Below, one piece after another: positions 8,545 through 17,412 of a stretch of 64,000 nt of DNA. The DNA is from a bacterium. GTDB lineage: Bacteria; Armatimonadota; Fimbriimonadia; Fimbriimonadales; Fimbriimonadaceae. Under the pieces are notes generated by a model. That model ran no database searches, was not told the DNA's origin, and saw only the letters and a list, made by a program, of their open reading frames with translations. The stretch spans positions 53,445-117,444 of the forward strand of contig JAIXQR010000004.1 in assembly GCA_027485645.1 (NCBI GenBank), in the 5' to 3' direction. Position 1 is the stretch's first letter. Every line of letters starts with the position of its first letter. The position numbers and the translations under genes are program-made.

Positions 8545-9753
8545 TTATTCCGTGATTTCGATCACTTCCATGATCGAACGATCAACTCGCTTTGCTTCGA
8601 TTTTGAGTGAGCCTTTGCGTGGAACGGTGATGCGCATATAGCCGTTGACCTTCTCGCGGAAGGCGCAGTTGTCCGGCATTGGGTCGGTGAAGTCGTAGAG
8701 GCTCTTGCCGCCTCCGCCTTGGATCACGTATAGGGTTCCTTCGCCCTTCTTGTATTTATTCTTGCTCTTGCTCGTGACCTTGTCGGCCCGCATCGGATAG
8801 TTTCGCTCGTAGTGGTGATCGTGACCGGAGAGGACGAGATCCACTTTGTACTTGTCAAGAATCGGGCTGATTGCTTTGATCAAACCAACGTTATTGTCTC
8901 GGCCTTTTGAGCTTGCGTAGAGCGGGTGGTGCTCGAAAACGATAAGCCACTTCACCTTCTTATCGCGGCGAGCTTCGGCAAGGGTCTGATCGAGCCAGTT
9001 CTGCTGAATTGGATTCGTGTAGTCGTCGGAGTTGAACGTCACGAACCGGGCATTGCCGTAATCGAAGGTGTAGCACTGTTCGAAACCGGGCATCGCAAAG
9101 CGGGCGAGCGTTGCGACGTAGCCAATTCGAACTTGCTTTTCATCCACCGTGATTCGCTCGTTCTCGTGGTTGCCGTAAGCCAGCATGTAGGGCACCGAAC
9201 GGGTCATTGGCTCAATCTGACTGAGATAAGAATCCCAGATTGGCTGGTTCCCGTTGGCGTACGAGATGTCTCCGAGGAGCAAGTGGAAGGCCGGCTTCTC
9301 GAAGAGCACGTTTTCCACGTTCTTCACCGCGTCAGGCGAGATTCCGTGATCGCCAAAGGCGGTGAACACGAACGAACTTGGATTTGGCTCAGCGGTGCGG
9401 AAAGACTGCACATCGCTCCAACCGCCCTGATCGCTTCCGCAACGGTAGAAGTAGGTCGTGTTCGGCTTCAGATTGTAAAGGGTTGCCTCGGCGAGAGCGC
9501 CGGTTTCGTAAGCGTAGGTTGGTCGGGAGCCGACCGCCATCTGCTCGAGCTTCTCGCTCGTTCCGTACTTCACAACCAGAGACGGCGTTGGAGTCTTCGT
9601 TTGCCATACCACGCGCATCATTCGGGTTGGATCTTCGCCGTAGGAAATTCTGACCTGGGTTGGAGGGTTCGCGGTGCCCATCGCATCAGGGGCCTGCTGT
9701 CCAATTCCGTTGACGGAAAGGATCATTGCGAGAGTGGTTTGCACAAGACTCAT
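8545..9753 (-). CDS. Purple acid phosphatase-like metallophosphoesterase
   Basis: A 402-residue exported phosphatase. After a short signal-like N terminus, an Fn3-like purple-acid-phosphatase N domain spans about residues 30-120. The metallophosphoesterase domain carries the family metal ligands in order: FGDHG (Asp135), GDISY (Asp162, Tyr165), GNHE (Asn195, His196), FEHH (about His275) and GHDHH (His311, His313). It should hydrolyse phosphomonoesters outside the cytoplasm using a dinuclear metal centre. It is convergent with the FAS1 gene and has no close partner gene, so it appears monocistronic. Confidence 0.9.
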   Translation of the reverse strand: MSLVQTTLAMILSVNGIGQQAPDAMGTANPPTQVRISYGEDPTRMMRVVWQTKTPTPSLVVKYGTSEKLEQMAVGSRPTYAYETGALAEATLYNLKPNTTYFYRCGSDQGGWSDVQSFRTAEPNPSSFVFTAFGDHGISPDAVKNVENVLFEKPAFHLLLGDISYANGNQPIWDSYLSQIEPMTRSVPYMLAYGNHENERITVDEKQVRIGYVATLARFAMPGFEQCYTFDYGNARFVTFNSDDYTNPIQQNWLDQTLAEARRDKKVKWLIVFEHHPLYASSKGRDNNVGLIKAISPILDKYKVDLVLSGHDHHYERNYPMRADKVTSKSKNKYKKGEGTLYVIQGGGGKSLYDFTDPMPDNCAFREKVNGYMRITVPRKGSLKIEAKRVDRSIMEVIEITE

Positions 9754-9901
9754 CGGCTGCAGGCTAACTGATCTGGGTTAACAGACGGTTAAGCCGGGTT
9801 CAAACTTGGGGGGTGATCGGAGGATTCCAAGGCAAAATCGCGGTAGTCCTATTTTGCGCGGTATCGTATCGATTACCCGAGATCTACGAGGACCTCAAAC
9901 C

Positions 9902-11278
9902 ATGGACTTTTCGAACCCAAACCTATCCCGCCGCCAGGTCATTAAGGCCTCTGGAACCCTTGCCGCCGGGGCGCTGCTTCCGAATATTGGATTCGGCAAC
10001 GTCCACAACTCGGACGACGAGACCATCCAGGTCGCACTTGTTGGTTGCGGTGGACGCGGCGGCGGTGCGGCCGCAAACGCGCTTTTGACCAAGCAGGGAC
10101 CGATGAAGTTGGTCGCCATGGCCGACGTGTTCCAAGACCGTCTGGACGACTGCCACGGCAACCTGATCAAGAACTTCTCGAGCCAAATGGAAGTTCCGAA
10201 GGAGAAGCAGTTTGTTGGTTTCGATGGTTACAAGAAGGCGATGGACTGCCTGAAGCCGGGGGACGTGGTCATTCTCACCACGCCGCCAGCCTTCCGATGG
10301 GTCCACTTCCAGTACGCGATCTCGAAGAAGCTGAACGTGTTCATGGAAAAGCCGGTCACCACCGACGGCCCAACCAGCAAGAAGATGCTGGAACTCGCCG
10401 AGCAGGCAACCGCCGCCGGATTGAAGGTCGGCGTTGGTCTCATGTCGCGCCACACCGTTGGCCTTCAGCAACTTCACGATAAGGTTCAGAGCGGCGAGCT
10501 CGGCGAAATCTTGCTGATGCGCGGCTACCGAATGCACGGCCCAGCGGCCTCGTTCGAATCGACGCCAAAGCCAGACAACATGAGCCACTTGGAGTACCAA
10601 ATCCGACGGTTCCACAGCTTCCTCTGGGCCAGCGGCGGCTGCTTCAGCGACTTCTACATCCACCACATCGACCATCTTTCCTGGATGAAGAACGGCTGGC
10701 CGGTCTCGGCTCAGGGCCTTGGCGGACGGCACTACCGCGTTAACTCCGACGGCGTTCCGCTCATCGACCAGAACTTCGACTCATACTCGGTCGAGTACAC
10801 CTATGCCGACGGTACGAAGTTCTTCTTCGACGGTCGCTGCGTAAACGGCGCTCACGGCCAGTTCTCCAGCTACATTCACGGAACCAAGGGCTCGGCCATC
10901 GCGGCACGAACCGGAGACTGTGGCGGTCCAGCGGCGATCTTCACCAACCAGACCCTCTCTGGCACGCCGAAGTGGATTGCAACCGACCGCAGCAACCCGT
11001 ACCAAAACGAGTGGGAAACGCTGATGAAGGCGATTCGCAACAACACGCCGTACAACGAAGTGAAGCGAGGCGTCCAGGCCAGCGTCGCCACGAGCATGGG
11101 ACGAATGGCGGCTCACACGGGACAGGTCATCACGTTCGACCAGATGCTGAACTGCGAGCACTCGTTTGCGCCAAACGTGGACAAGCTGACTTCGACCTCC
11201 GATTCGCCGCTGATGCCAGACGCGACCGGCAAGTATCCGGTTCCGCAGCCTGGAATCTTGATCGATCGAGAGTATTAA
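9902..11278 (+). CDS. Gfo/Idh/MocA family oxidoreductase, Tat-exported
   Basis: A 458-residue NAD(P)-dependent oxidoreductase-like protein. The N terminus carries a twin-arginine signal (SRRQVIKASGTLAAGALLP). The Rossmann start VALVGCGGRGGG and the family motif EKPVTTD, containing the conserved Lys-Pro, follow. The C-terminal dehydratase-like domain includes GGCFSDFYIHHID. The ATG at 9902 is chosen because the Tat motif follows directly and a GAGGA sits upstream; the frame is open further upstream without support. The substrate is unknown, probably a sugar or cyclitol. Its stop overlaps the convergent ApbE gene by 4 bases. Confidence 0.9.
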   Translation: MDFSNPNLSRRQVIKASGTLAAGALLPNIGFGNVHNSDDETIQVALVGCGGRGGGAAANALLTKQGPMKLVAMADVFQDRLDDCHGNLIKNFSSQMEVPKEKQFVGFDGYKKAMDCLKPGDVVILTTPPAFRWVHFQYAISKKLNVFMEKPVTTDGPTSKKMLELAEQATAAGLKVGVGLMSRHTVGLQQLHDKVQSGELGEILLMRGYRMHGPAASFESTPKPDNMSHLEYQIRRFHSFLWASGGCFSDFYIHHIDHLSWMKNGWPVSAQGLGGRHYRVNSDGVPLIDQNFDSYSVEYTYADGTKFFFDGRCVNGAHGQFSSYIHGTKGSAIAARTGDCGGPAAIFTNQTLSGTPKWIATDRSNPYQNEWETLMKAIRNNTPYNEVKRGVQASVATSMGRMAAHTGQVITFDQMLNCEHSFAPNVDKLTSTSDSPLMPDATGKYPVPQPGILIDREY

Positions 11279-12291
11279 GAACCGTCGTCGGAGGCGGTTT
11301 TGATAAACACCTTCGACGATCGATAGTTCCGCAACAAACGCTCACGTCCGCGTTCGTTCAGCACCGTTAGCGCGGTGGAGATCGGATCGGACGTGAGTCC
11401 GTTTGGGGCAATGATGCTGGCCTGAACGCGCTTGGTCAGACCTTGTCCGGTTTTCGGATCGACGACGTGCGAGTAGCGCTTGCCGCCAATCACCACGAAC
11501 TGCTCGGTATCTCCCGAGCTTGAAATCGCGCAGTTTTTCAGTGTCATTTCGGGCTTGCCGGAGGTGTTGTTCGGCACGATGACTTGCCAGCCTTCGGTCT
11601 TTGGCGGGGCGTCTCCGAGGACGATGTCGCCGCCGAGCTCGATCAGGGCACTCTTCACGCCGTGCATCTGAAGCTGCTTCAGCGCCTCATCTCCGGCCAT
11701 TCCTTTCGCGATTCCGCCGAGATCGAGCCTCATGCCGTTCTCCGCAAGCGTAGCGGTTTGGGCGCGCTTGTCGAGCTTCAGTTTGCGGTATCCCACGACC
11801 TTCTTGGCCGCCTTGATCAGTTGCGGATCGGGCAGTTTGACTTCCTTGCGGGCCTTCCGCCAAAGCTGGATGAGCGGTCCGACCGTCACATCGAAGGCAC
11901 CACCCGACTGCGCCGAAATTTGCTGGCTCACTTCAAGAACCTTATACAAATCGGCCGAAATTTTGACCGGCTTCTTCGCGGGTTGGGCGCAAAGCCGCAT
12001 GAGCTCGCTGGTCGGTCGATAGTCGCTCATGACGTCCTCCAACTCCGCGATTCGCTTGAACGCCGCCTCGGCGGCGACCTCGGCAGTCTTCTGATCGGGG
12101 GCGTAAAGGACGATCCGGGCGTCGATGCCCATGTGATATTCCACTAAGGTAAAACGGCTTAACTCTGCAGGCTGTTGACGAACCGGCGAATGGGCGGTAG
12201 CCGTCAGAGCATACGACGCCATGACTAACGCGACCACCCCACGAAGACTTCGGGCTCGAACTTTTTCCACGTTTTGCTGGGTAATCACCAT
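11275..12291 (-). CDS. apbE: FAD:protein FMN transferase
   Basis: A 338-residue ApbE-family protein. These enzymes transfer FMN from FAD onto Thr residues of exported redox proteins, using Mg2+. Visible motifs are YRPTSELMRL, GAFDVTVGPLIQLW, LDLGGIAKGMAGD (FAD/metal region), ALIELGGDI and the C-terminal ISSSGD and YSHVVDP. A signal-like N terminus (GVVALVMASYALTATAHS) supports periplasmic action. The start at 12291 is chosen because the next ATG would delete most of the signal. This puts its first 71 bases antisense to the start of the SUMF1 gene. No flavinylated target is visible in the window. Confidence 0.9.
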   Translation of the reverse strand: MVITQQNVEKVRARSLRGVVALVMASYALTATAHSPVRQQPAELSRFTLVEYHMGIDARIVLYAPDQKTAEVAAEAAFKRIAELEDVMSDYRPTSELMRLCAQPAKKPVKISADLYKVLEVSQQISAQSGGAFDVTVGPLIQLWRKARKEVKLPDPQLIKAAKKVVGYRKLKLDKRAQTATLAENGMRLDLGGIAKGMAGDEALKQLQMHGVKSALIELGGDIVLGDAPPKTEGWQVIVPNNTSGKPEMTLKNCAISSSGDTEQFVVIGGKRYSHVVDPKTGQGLTKRVQASIIAPNGLTSDPISTALTVLNERGRERLLRNYRSSKVFIKTASDDGS

Positions 12292-13063
12292 GGCTTCTGC
12301 TGTTGGTTTGGCGACGGCTCAAGATTCGGCTGCGCCCGCACCATACGAAGTTACGCTACCTAAGTCGGTCGTGAAAATCAAAATGGTTCCGATCCCCGGC
12401 GGCACTTCAACGGTGGGCGGAAAGACCAGCACGATTAAGCCTTTCTTCATCGCAACCACGGAAACGACGTGGGAGGCATTTGATGCGTTTCTAGCCAGCG
12501 GGCCATCATCGAAGCCGTATGACCAAACGGAGTACGCCGCCGACGCCATCGCGCGACCCAGCAAGAGCTACATCCTTCCTGACCTCGGATGGGGTCACCG
12601 CGGCTATCCGGCCATTAACCTGAGCTTTACCAATGTCGAGATGTTCTGCCGCTGGCTGTCTTCGGTCACCGGCAAGAAGTACCGCGTGCCGACCGAGGCC
12701 GAATGGGACATGGCCGCGCGCGGCGGAGTCGCCGGACCCTGGAAAGCCGACAAGGCAGCCATCGAGAAGCAGTCTTGGAACGTGACCAACACCGACGAGA
12801 TGACGATGCCGGTGGCCAAGAAAGCGCCGAATGCATTCGGGCTGTACGACATGCTGGGCAATGTCGGTGAATGGACCACCGATGCCGAAGGCAAGCCTCT
12901 GCTCTGCGGACCAACTTTCCGTGATCCACTGAACGCGGTTTCGCCAAACACCCGCCGCCGCTGGCAGCCGAGCTGGCAAGAGACCGACCCGCAGATGCCG
13001 AAGAGTCGATGGTGGCTCTCCGACGCACCGTTCGCTGGCTTCCGCGTGGTTTGCGAGGGCTAA
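12221..13063 (+). CDS. SUMF1/FGE-sulfatase domain protein, exported
   Basis: A 280-residue protein with a formylglycine-generating-enzyme-like domain, which is also used as a C-type-lectin-like fold without sulfatase activity. Typical motifs are VPIPGGTSTVGG, ATTETTWEAF, YPAINLSFTNVEMFCRWLS, YRVPTEAEWDMAARGG, FGLYDMLGNVGEWT and the terminal FAGFRVV. The longest start gives a good signal peptide (RRLRARTF, a hydrophobic core, then ATAQDS); the later ATG at 12290 would leave only 13 residues before the mature part. No sulfatase gene is nearby, so an FGE role is uncertain. It directly abuts the ThuA-like gene, suggesting an operon. Confidence 0.82.
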   Translation: MTNATTPRRLRARTFSTFCWVITMASAVGLATAQDSAAPAPYEVTLPKSVVKIKMVPIPGGTSTVGGKTSTIKPFFIATTETTWEAFDAFLASGPSSKPYDQTEYAADAIARPSKSYILPDLGWGHRGYPAINLSFTNVEMFCRWLSSVTGKKYRVPTEAEWDMAARGGVAGPWKADKAAIEKQSWNVTNTDEMTMPVAKKAPNAFGLYDMLGNVGEWTTDAEGKPLLCGPTFRDPLNAVSPNTRRRWQPSWQETDPQMPKSRWWLSDAPFAGFRVVCEG

Positions 13064-13987
13064 ATGTTGGAGCTACTTGCGATGGTGAAGCCTCCGCTCC
13101 ACGCCGTTCTGCTTGCCGGAGACGAGGAGTACCGGTCGGAAGAGATGCTTCCCCAGCTAGCCAAGATTCTCGAGCGCCAGGGGTTCAAATGCACCGTCGT
13201 GTACTCCGTGAACGATAAGGGCGAGATTGACCCGGAGAACCAGAAGAACCAGCCTGGTCTCGAAGCACTCAGAACCGCCGACGTATGCGTGATGATGCTG
13301 CGATTCCGGCAGTGGGACGATGCTTCGATGAAGCATTTTGTCGACTACTATCTGGCCGGAAAGCCGATCATCGGAATCCGGACCAGCACCCACGCTTTTG
13401 CTTATCCGGGCGACTCGAAGAGCGCGTACAAGCGGTTTTCGTTCAACTCCCAGGCTTGGCCGGGCGGATTCGGAAAGCAAGTGCTCGGTGAGACTTGGGT
13501 CAGTCACTGGGGTGACCACGGTTCCCAGGGAACCCGCGGCCATGGCGTGGCAAAGCACGCGATTCTGAACGGTGTGTCGGGCGTTTTCGGAACCACGGAC
13601 GTTTATGAAGCGGCACCGCCGGCGGACGCAACCATCTTAATGCGCGGGGAAGTGGTGGGCGGAATGACCGCCTCCGACCCCAAGTTTGTCGGCAGAAAGA
13701 AAACGGCACAAGGCACGGAGCAAGACGTAAACGAGCCGATGATGCCGATCCTTTGGGTTCGGGAGCCGGTCAACTCGGCGGGCGTGACGAACCGTGTGGT
13801 CACCTGCACCATGGGCGCGGCGACCGACTTTGTGAACCCCGGTTTTCGACGGATGATCGTGAACAGCGTCTTTTGGGCGAGCGGATCGGCGGTGCCAGAG
13901 AGCGCGGACGTGACGTTGGTGGGTGAATACAACCCAAGTAAGTTCGGCTTTGGCGGTTTTCGGCGCGGCGTTCGACCGCCGCAATAG
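13064..13987 (+). CDS. ThuA-like (type 1 glutamine amidotransferase-like) protein
   Basis: A 307-residue cytosolic protein with a flavodoxin-like/GATase1-like fold of the ThuA type. Seen are HAVLLAGDEEYRSEE at the N terminus, DVCVMMLRFRQWDD, GKPIIGIRTSTHAF at the nucleophile-elbow position with no Cys, and a C-terminal VNSVFWASG. ThuA proteins are linked to trehalose or other sugar metabolism and often neighbour Gfo/Idh oxidoreductases, as here 1.8 kb away. The start codon follows the SUMF1 stop directly; an in-frame ATG at 13082 is an alternative start. Confidence 0.75.
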   Translation: MLELLAMVKPPLHAVLLAGDEEYRSEEMLPQLAKILERQGFKCTVVYSVNDKGEIDPENQKNQPGLEALRTADVCVMMLRFRQWDDASMKHFVDYYLAGKPIIGIRTSTHAFAYPGDSKSAYKRFSFNSQAWPGGFGKQVLGETWVSHWGDHGSQGTRGHGVAKHAILNGVSGVFGTTDVYEAAPPADATILMRGEVVGGMTASDPKFVGRKKTAQGTEQDVNEPMMPILWVREPVNSAGVTNRVVTCTMGAATDFVNPGFRRMIVNSVFWASGSAVPESADVTLVGEYNPSKFGFGGFRRGVRPPQ

Positions 13988-14024
13988 GTTTGGATTGAAC
14001 TCGTTTTATTGCTAAGATGGGCGG

Positions 14025-15095
14025 ATGCTCTCTCGCCGCGACGTTTTGACGAGTTCTGCCGCCCTTGCTCTACAGCCTTCCATTGGCTTTTCGTTCATTC
14101 CAAAGTCCGCGCCGCGGCCGCTGGTGGTGAGCTCGGGCAACGGGCATCGGTTTAACAACGGCGGTACCGAGACCTGCGTCGAGCGGGCGTTTCGGCTGAT
14201 TACCGAGGGCGCCGACGTTCTGGACGCGGTGATTGCCGGCGTGAACATCGTGGAGCTTGATCCTCAGGACGATTCGGTGGGTTACGGCGGCCTCCCGAAC
14301 GCGGAAGGCGTGGTTCAGCTCGATAGCTGCGTGATGCACGGCCCGAAGCGCTGGGCGGGGGGCGTCGCGGGGCTGGAAGGCATTCGAACGCCGTCTCTGG
14401 TGGCGCGAGCGGTCGCGGCGACGACTGACCACCACCTACTCGTCGGCGAAGGCGCGCAGCGCTTTGCCAAGGGGATGGGCTTTGCGGTTGAGCCCGACCT
14501 CAATACTCCGAATAGCCGGGGTAAATGGCTGGAATGGAAGCGTCGCGTGGACCCAACGCACTACTTGGACCCGACCAAGCGCGACGGACTTGAGGTTGCT
14601 CTGCAGATGGCGGAGGAAGGCATTCTTGACCCCGAACACGTTTGGGGCACGATCAACTGCAACGGCATGAACGCGAAAGGCGAGATTTGCGGCGTGACGA
14701 CAACCAGCGGACTGGCCTTCAAGATTCCCGGACGGGTGGGCGACTCACCGATCCTGGGTGCGGGACTCTATGTGGATGGAGAGTTCGGCGCGGCCGGTTC
14801 GACCGGACGAGGAGAGGCGAACCTTTACAACCTGTGCTCCTATCTGATTGTCGAGGAGCTGCGGCGCGGGAAGCACCCGAAAGATGCTGGGCTAGAGGCA
14901 CTGAAACGAGTGGTGAGCAACACGAAAGAGAAGCGCTTACTGTACTCAGACGGACGCCCGAACTTTGGACTTAACTTTTACGTCCTAGACAAACAGGGCC
15001 GGTACGCCGGGGTTTGCCTCAGCGGCCGATCGCAGTTTGCGGTTTGCGACGAGAAAGGCCCGCGGCTTGAGGCTTGCGAGCCACTCTTCAGCTGA
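14025..15095 (+). CDS. N-terminal nucleophile asparaginase / glycosylasparaginase-like
   Basis: A 356-residue Ntn-hydrolase with a Tat-like signal (LSRRDVLTSSAALAL). The family's autocleavage point is visible as GTINC with Thr209 as predicted nucleophile. The aspartylglucosaminidase substrate-binding stretch GRVGDSPILGAG (Arg237, Asp240) follows, and GSTGRGE lies after it. The pattern is closer to glycosylasparaginase than to plant-type isoaspartyl peptidase, although the residue before Thr is Gly rather than the Asp found in human and Flavobacterium enzymes. It should cleave the amide of asparagine or of GlcNAc-Asn outside the cytoplasm. It is followed within 20 bp by an esterase gene, probably co-transcribed. 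Confidence 0.87.
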   Translation: MLSRRDVLTSSAALALQPSIGFSFIPKSAPRPLVVSSGNGHRFNNGGTETCVERAFRLITEGADVLDAVIAGVNIVELDPQDDSVGYGGLPNAEGVVQLDSCVMHGPKRWAGGVAGLEGIRTPSLVARAVAATTDHHLLVGEGAQRFAKGMGFAVEPDLNTPNSRGKWLEWKRRVDPTHYLDPTKRDGLEVALQMAEEGILDPEHVWGTINCNGMNAKGEICGVTTTSGLAFKIPGRVGDSPILGAGLYVDGEFGAAGSTGRGEANLYNLCSYLIVEELRRGKHPKDAGLEALKRVVSNTKEKRLLYSDGRPNFGLNFYVLDKQGRYAGVCLSGRSQFAVCDEKGPRLEACEPLFS

Positions 15096-15115
15096 ACTTT
15101 CCCTAGGCTAACACC

Positions 15116-15967
15116 ATGGTTACCACTGCTCTTATTGCATTTTCCCTTGCTCTCCCCGCATCGCAAGGTCCGGGACAAATCACCTTAGGTCCGGATGATA
15201 AGCCAGCCTTTGCGAACGCGCCAGCCGGGTTTGACGTTCCGCGCGAGGTTCCAAAGGGGACGGTGGAGACGGTGGAGTACGACTCGAAGTCGGTCGGAAC
15301 TCGCCGAAAGCTTGTGGTCTACACCCCGCCCGGATACAAGGCGGAGACGCGGCATCCGGTGCTGTACTTACTGCATGGTATCGGGGGTACGGAGCGTGAG
15401 TGGCTGGATAGCGTCGCGGTCAACGTGGTTCTCGATAACTTGTACGCTGATAACAAAATCATGCCGATGATCGTGGTGATGCCAAACGGTCGCGCACAAG
15501 CAAACGACCGGGCCGAGGGCAACGTTTTCGCAACCGCTCCGGCGTTTGGCGAATTTGATAAAGACTTGTTGGGCAGCATTATTCCTTTCATCGAGGGCAA
15601 GTACAAGGTGTACGGCGACAAAGAACATCGCGCCCTCGCCGGGCTCTCGATGGGCGGCGGGCAAACGCTGAACTTCGGGCTAGGGAACTTGGATAAGTTC
15701 GGCTGGATTGGAGCATTCTCCTCAGCGCCCAATACGTTTCCACCGGCCAAACTCGTTCCGGAGCCGGACGAGGCGAAGAAGCTTAAGCTCTTGTTTGTAT
15801 CCTGTGGAGACCAGGATGGTCTCATGCGGATCAGTCAGGGCGTCCACGGCTACCTAAAAGAAAAGGGCGTTCCCCATGTTTGGCACGTCGATTCCGGCGG
15901 CCATACTTGGCCGGTTTGGAAGAACGACTTGTATCACTTTACGCAGATGATCTTCGGAAAGCGATGA
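15116..15967 (+). CDS. Exported alpha/beta-hydrolase esterase (CE1 / esterase D family)
   Basis: A 283-residue putative esterase of the type seen in feruloyl and acetyl-xylan esterases. A signal peptide (TALIAFSLALPASQG) begins the protein. The catalytic triad can be placed at Ser178 (GLSMGG), Asp232 (CGDQDG) and His263 (GGHTW), with the oxyanion region YLLHGIGG near residue 84. With the xylanase at 23.8 kb it could act on decorated plant polysaccharide, but that is inference. It starts 20 bp after the asparaginase stop. Confidence 0.85.
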   Translation: MVTTALIAFSLALPASQGPGQITLGPDDKPAFANAPAGFDVPREVPKGTVETVEYDSKSVGTRRKLVVYTPPGYKAETRHPVLYLLHGIGGTEREWLDSVAVNVVLDNLYADNKIMPMIVVMPNGRAQANDRAEGNVFATAPAFGEFDKDLLGSIIPFIEGKYKVYGDKEHRALAGLSMGGGQTLNFGLGNLDKFGWIGAFSSAPNTFPPAKLVPEPDEAKKLKLLFVSCGDQDGLMRISQGVHGYLKEKGVPHVWHVDSGGHTWPVWKNDLYHFTQMIFGKR

Positions 15968-15997
15968 TGTGCTGCTCCGCTGAAGGATGTTTGAGTA

Positions 15998-17194
15998 TCA
16001 GCGATGCTCGAACATCAAAACTTGGACTTCGTGCGGGCTAAACGTCTTGCTCAGCGCGCCAGATTGCAGCTGAACGGTCGCGCCCGTGCCGAGCAAAACG
16101 CCTGAATTCACCTGCTCTAGCCGCTTTAATTTGATCTGTGTATTCACGGATGAGCCTTTCGTGTTCACGAGAATCACGAGCACCTTTCCACTGCTCGCCC
16201 GCCAGCCAATGGCGATCTCGTCCGGCACATCCGCGCCGAACCCTGGAGGATCAATCTCGGTTTGGAGCAACGGCGCGATCTTTTGGATGGTCGCATTTTG
16301 CTTGGTCATTTCCGAGACGATTTCGGGCGGAGCGCCATCGAACGTGAATCCACTCTTTCCGACAACTGCCGGGAAGTAAAACAGGCCGCGAACGCCTTGG
16401 GTAATCGCGTACCAAATCTCGGCTCGGAACTCAGAAGCGGTTGGACACCGCGCTCCCTCTACGTTTCCACGCTCGATTTCACTGGCCTCAATGAATGCGA
16501 ACTGGGGCTTTGGCGTCATGCGCTTGAGGATCTTGATGGGGTCCCCCAGCAAAGTGATGTCCCCGCGCCGGCGGGCGTGAGCTTGATTGAGCCAGCCGCC
16601 ACACGGATACAGGTCATTGGCTATCCAGTCTGCTGTGGCTAACAAACGCGGATAGTGGGATGCGTAGTTTGTTGAGTAGGCATCACGTTGGGTGGTAAAC
16701 CAGCTGAGGTCCGGGCCCGCGAAGTTGATAAAAATCCGGCGATTAGGATCAATCGCTCGCCACTCTTTGGCGGTTTTTTCAAACATTGGAGTCCACTGTG
16801 CGATCCGGCCAGCGGCATCTGGTTCGTCCCAATGAGACCAAGCCAACAGGTCCTTTCGGCCGATGTCCTGCTTCGGATCTGCCATCGGTCGCCGAATAGT
16901 CAACAGGCCAGCGGCTCGGGCGGCTTTGTCCCAACTCACTGGGTCGTGTCCTTGGGGCACTTCAAGAATCGTGTTGATTCCACGCGATTTCCACTTTGAG
17001 AACGACTCCTGCGGCTGAGAAAAGACGCCGATCGGGAAGATGCCATTGAGGAAAAGCGGCTTCGCCTGGGTGCCCATTTGGCCCTGAGAACTGGTAGGCA
17101 CCGAGACGACCTCAGCGGACATCGCAGGGTTTGAGCTGCACCCGCCACCGGGCATTGCCAAGAGACCGACTAGAACTGCGAAAAAAATCTTCAT
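15998..17194 (-). CDS. Lipoprotein with glycoside-hydrolase-like TIM barrel, unknown specificity
   Basis: A 398-residue lipoprotein with a signal ending PGGGCSS (Cys19 or nearby). The body looks like a beta/alpha barrel: NGIFPIGVFSQ, SRGINTILEVP, AWSHWDEPDA, RRIFINFAG, DWIANDLYP and QGVRGLFYFP. WDEPD could carry an acidic catalytic residue, but no family can be named with confidence. A C-terminal beta domain includes KVLVILVNTKG, as in many glycosidases. The start at 17194 is chosen because it gives an immediate lipoprotein signal; the open frame continues 14 codons upstream without support. Confidence 0.6.
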   Translation of the reverse strand: MKIFFAVLVGLLAMPGGGCSSNPAMSAEVVSVPTSSQGQMGTQAKPLFLNGIFPIGVFSQPQESFSKWKSRGINTILEVPQGHDPVSWDKAARAAGLLTIRRPMADPKQDIGRKDLLAWSHWDEPDAAGRIAQWTPMFEKTAKEWRAIDPNRRIFINFAGPDLSWFTTQRDAYSTNYASHYPRLLATADWIANDLYPCGGWLNQAHARRRGDITLLGDPIKILKRMTPKPQFAFIEASEIERGNVEGARCPTASEFRAEIWYAITQGVRGLFYFPAVVGKSGFTFDGAPPEIVSEMTKQNATIQKIAPLLQTEIDPPGFGADVPDEIAIGWRASSGKVLVILVNTKGSSVNTQIKLKRLEQVNSGVLLGTGATVQLQSGALSKTFSPHEVQVLMFEHR

Positions 17195-17412
17195 TGATTT
17201 TCTGGCCTCAACGGCAACCCGGCATGGCTGTCTCATTGGAGCGGCTTGCTGGCTTAACCCCCTTTATACAGCAACTTCTCTCTCGCTGGATCTATTCTCG
17301 AAATTGCTTGGATGACCCGAATTCGTTTGGCATCTGGGCCGGACTGATAGATATCGGACTAGGATCACGCTGTGCCCAAGATGCGGGCCGCCGCTGATAC
17401 ATACTTCGCGAT

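Noticed and set aside
9923..10732. 269-codon frame opposite the Gfo/Idh gene
   Set aside because: Antisense to a well-supported oxidoreductase; Val/His-rich shadow composition.
12221..13063. SUMF1 protein as sulfatase activator
   Set aside because: No sulfatase with a CxPxR site is in the window, and this fold is often non-enzymatic; left as domain-level annotation.
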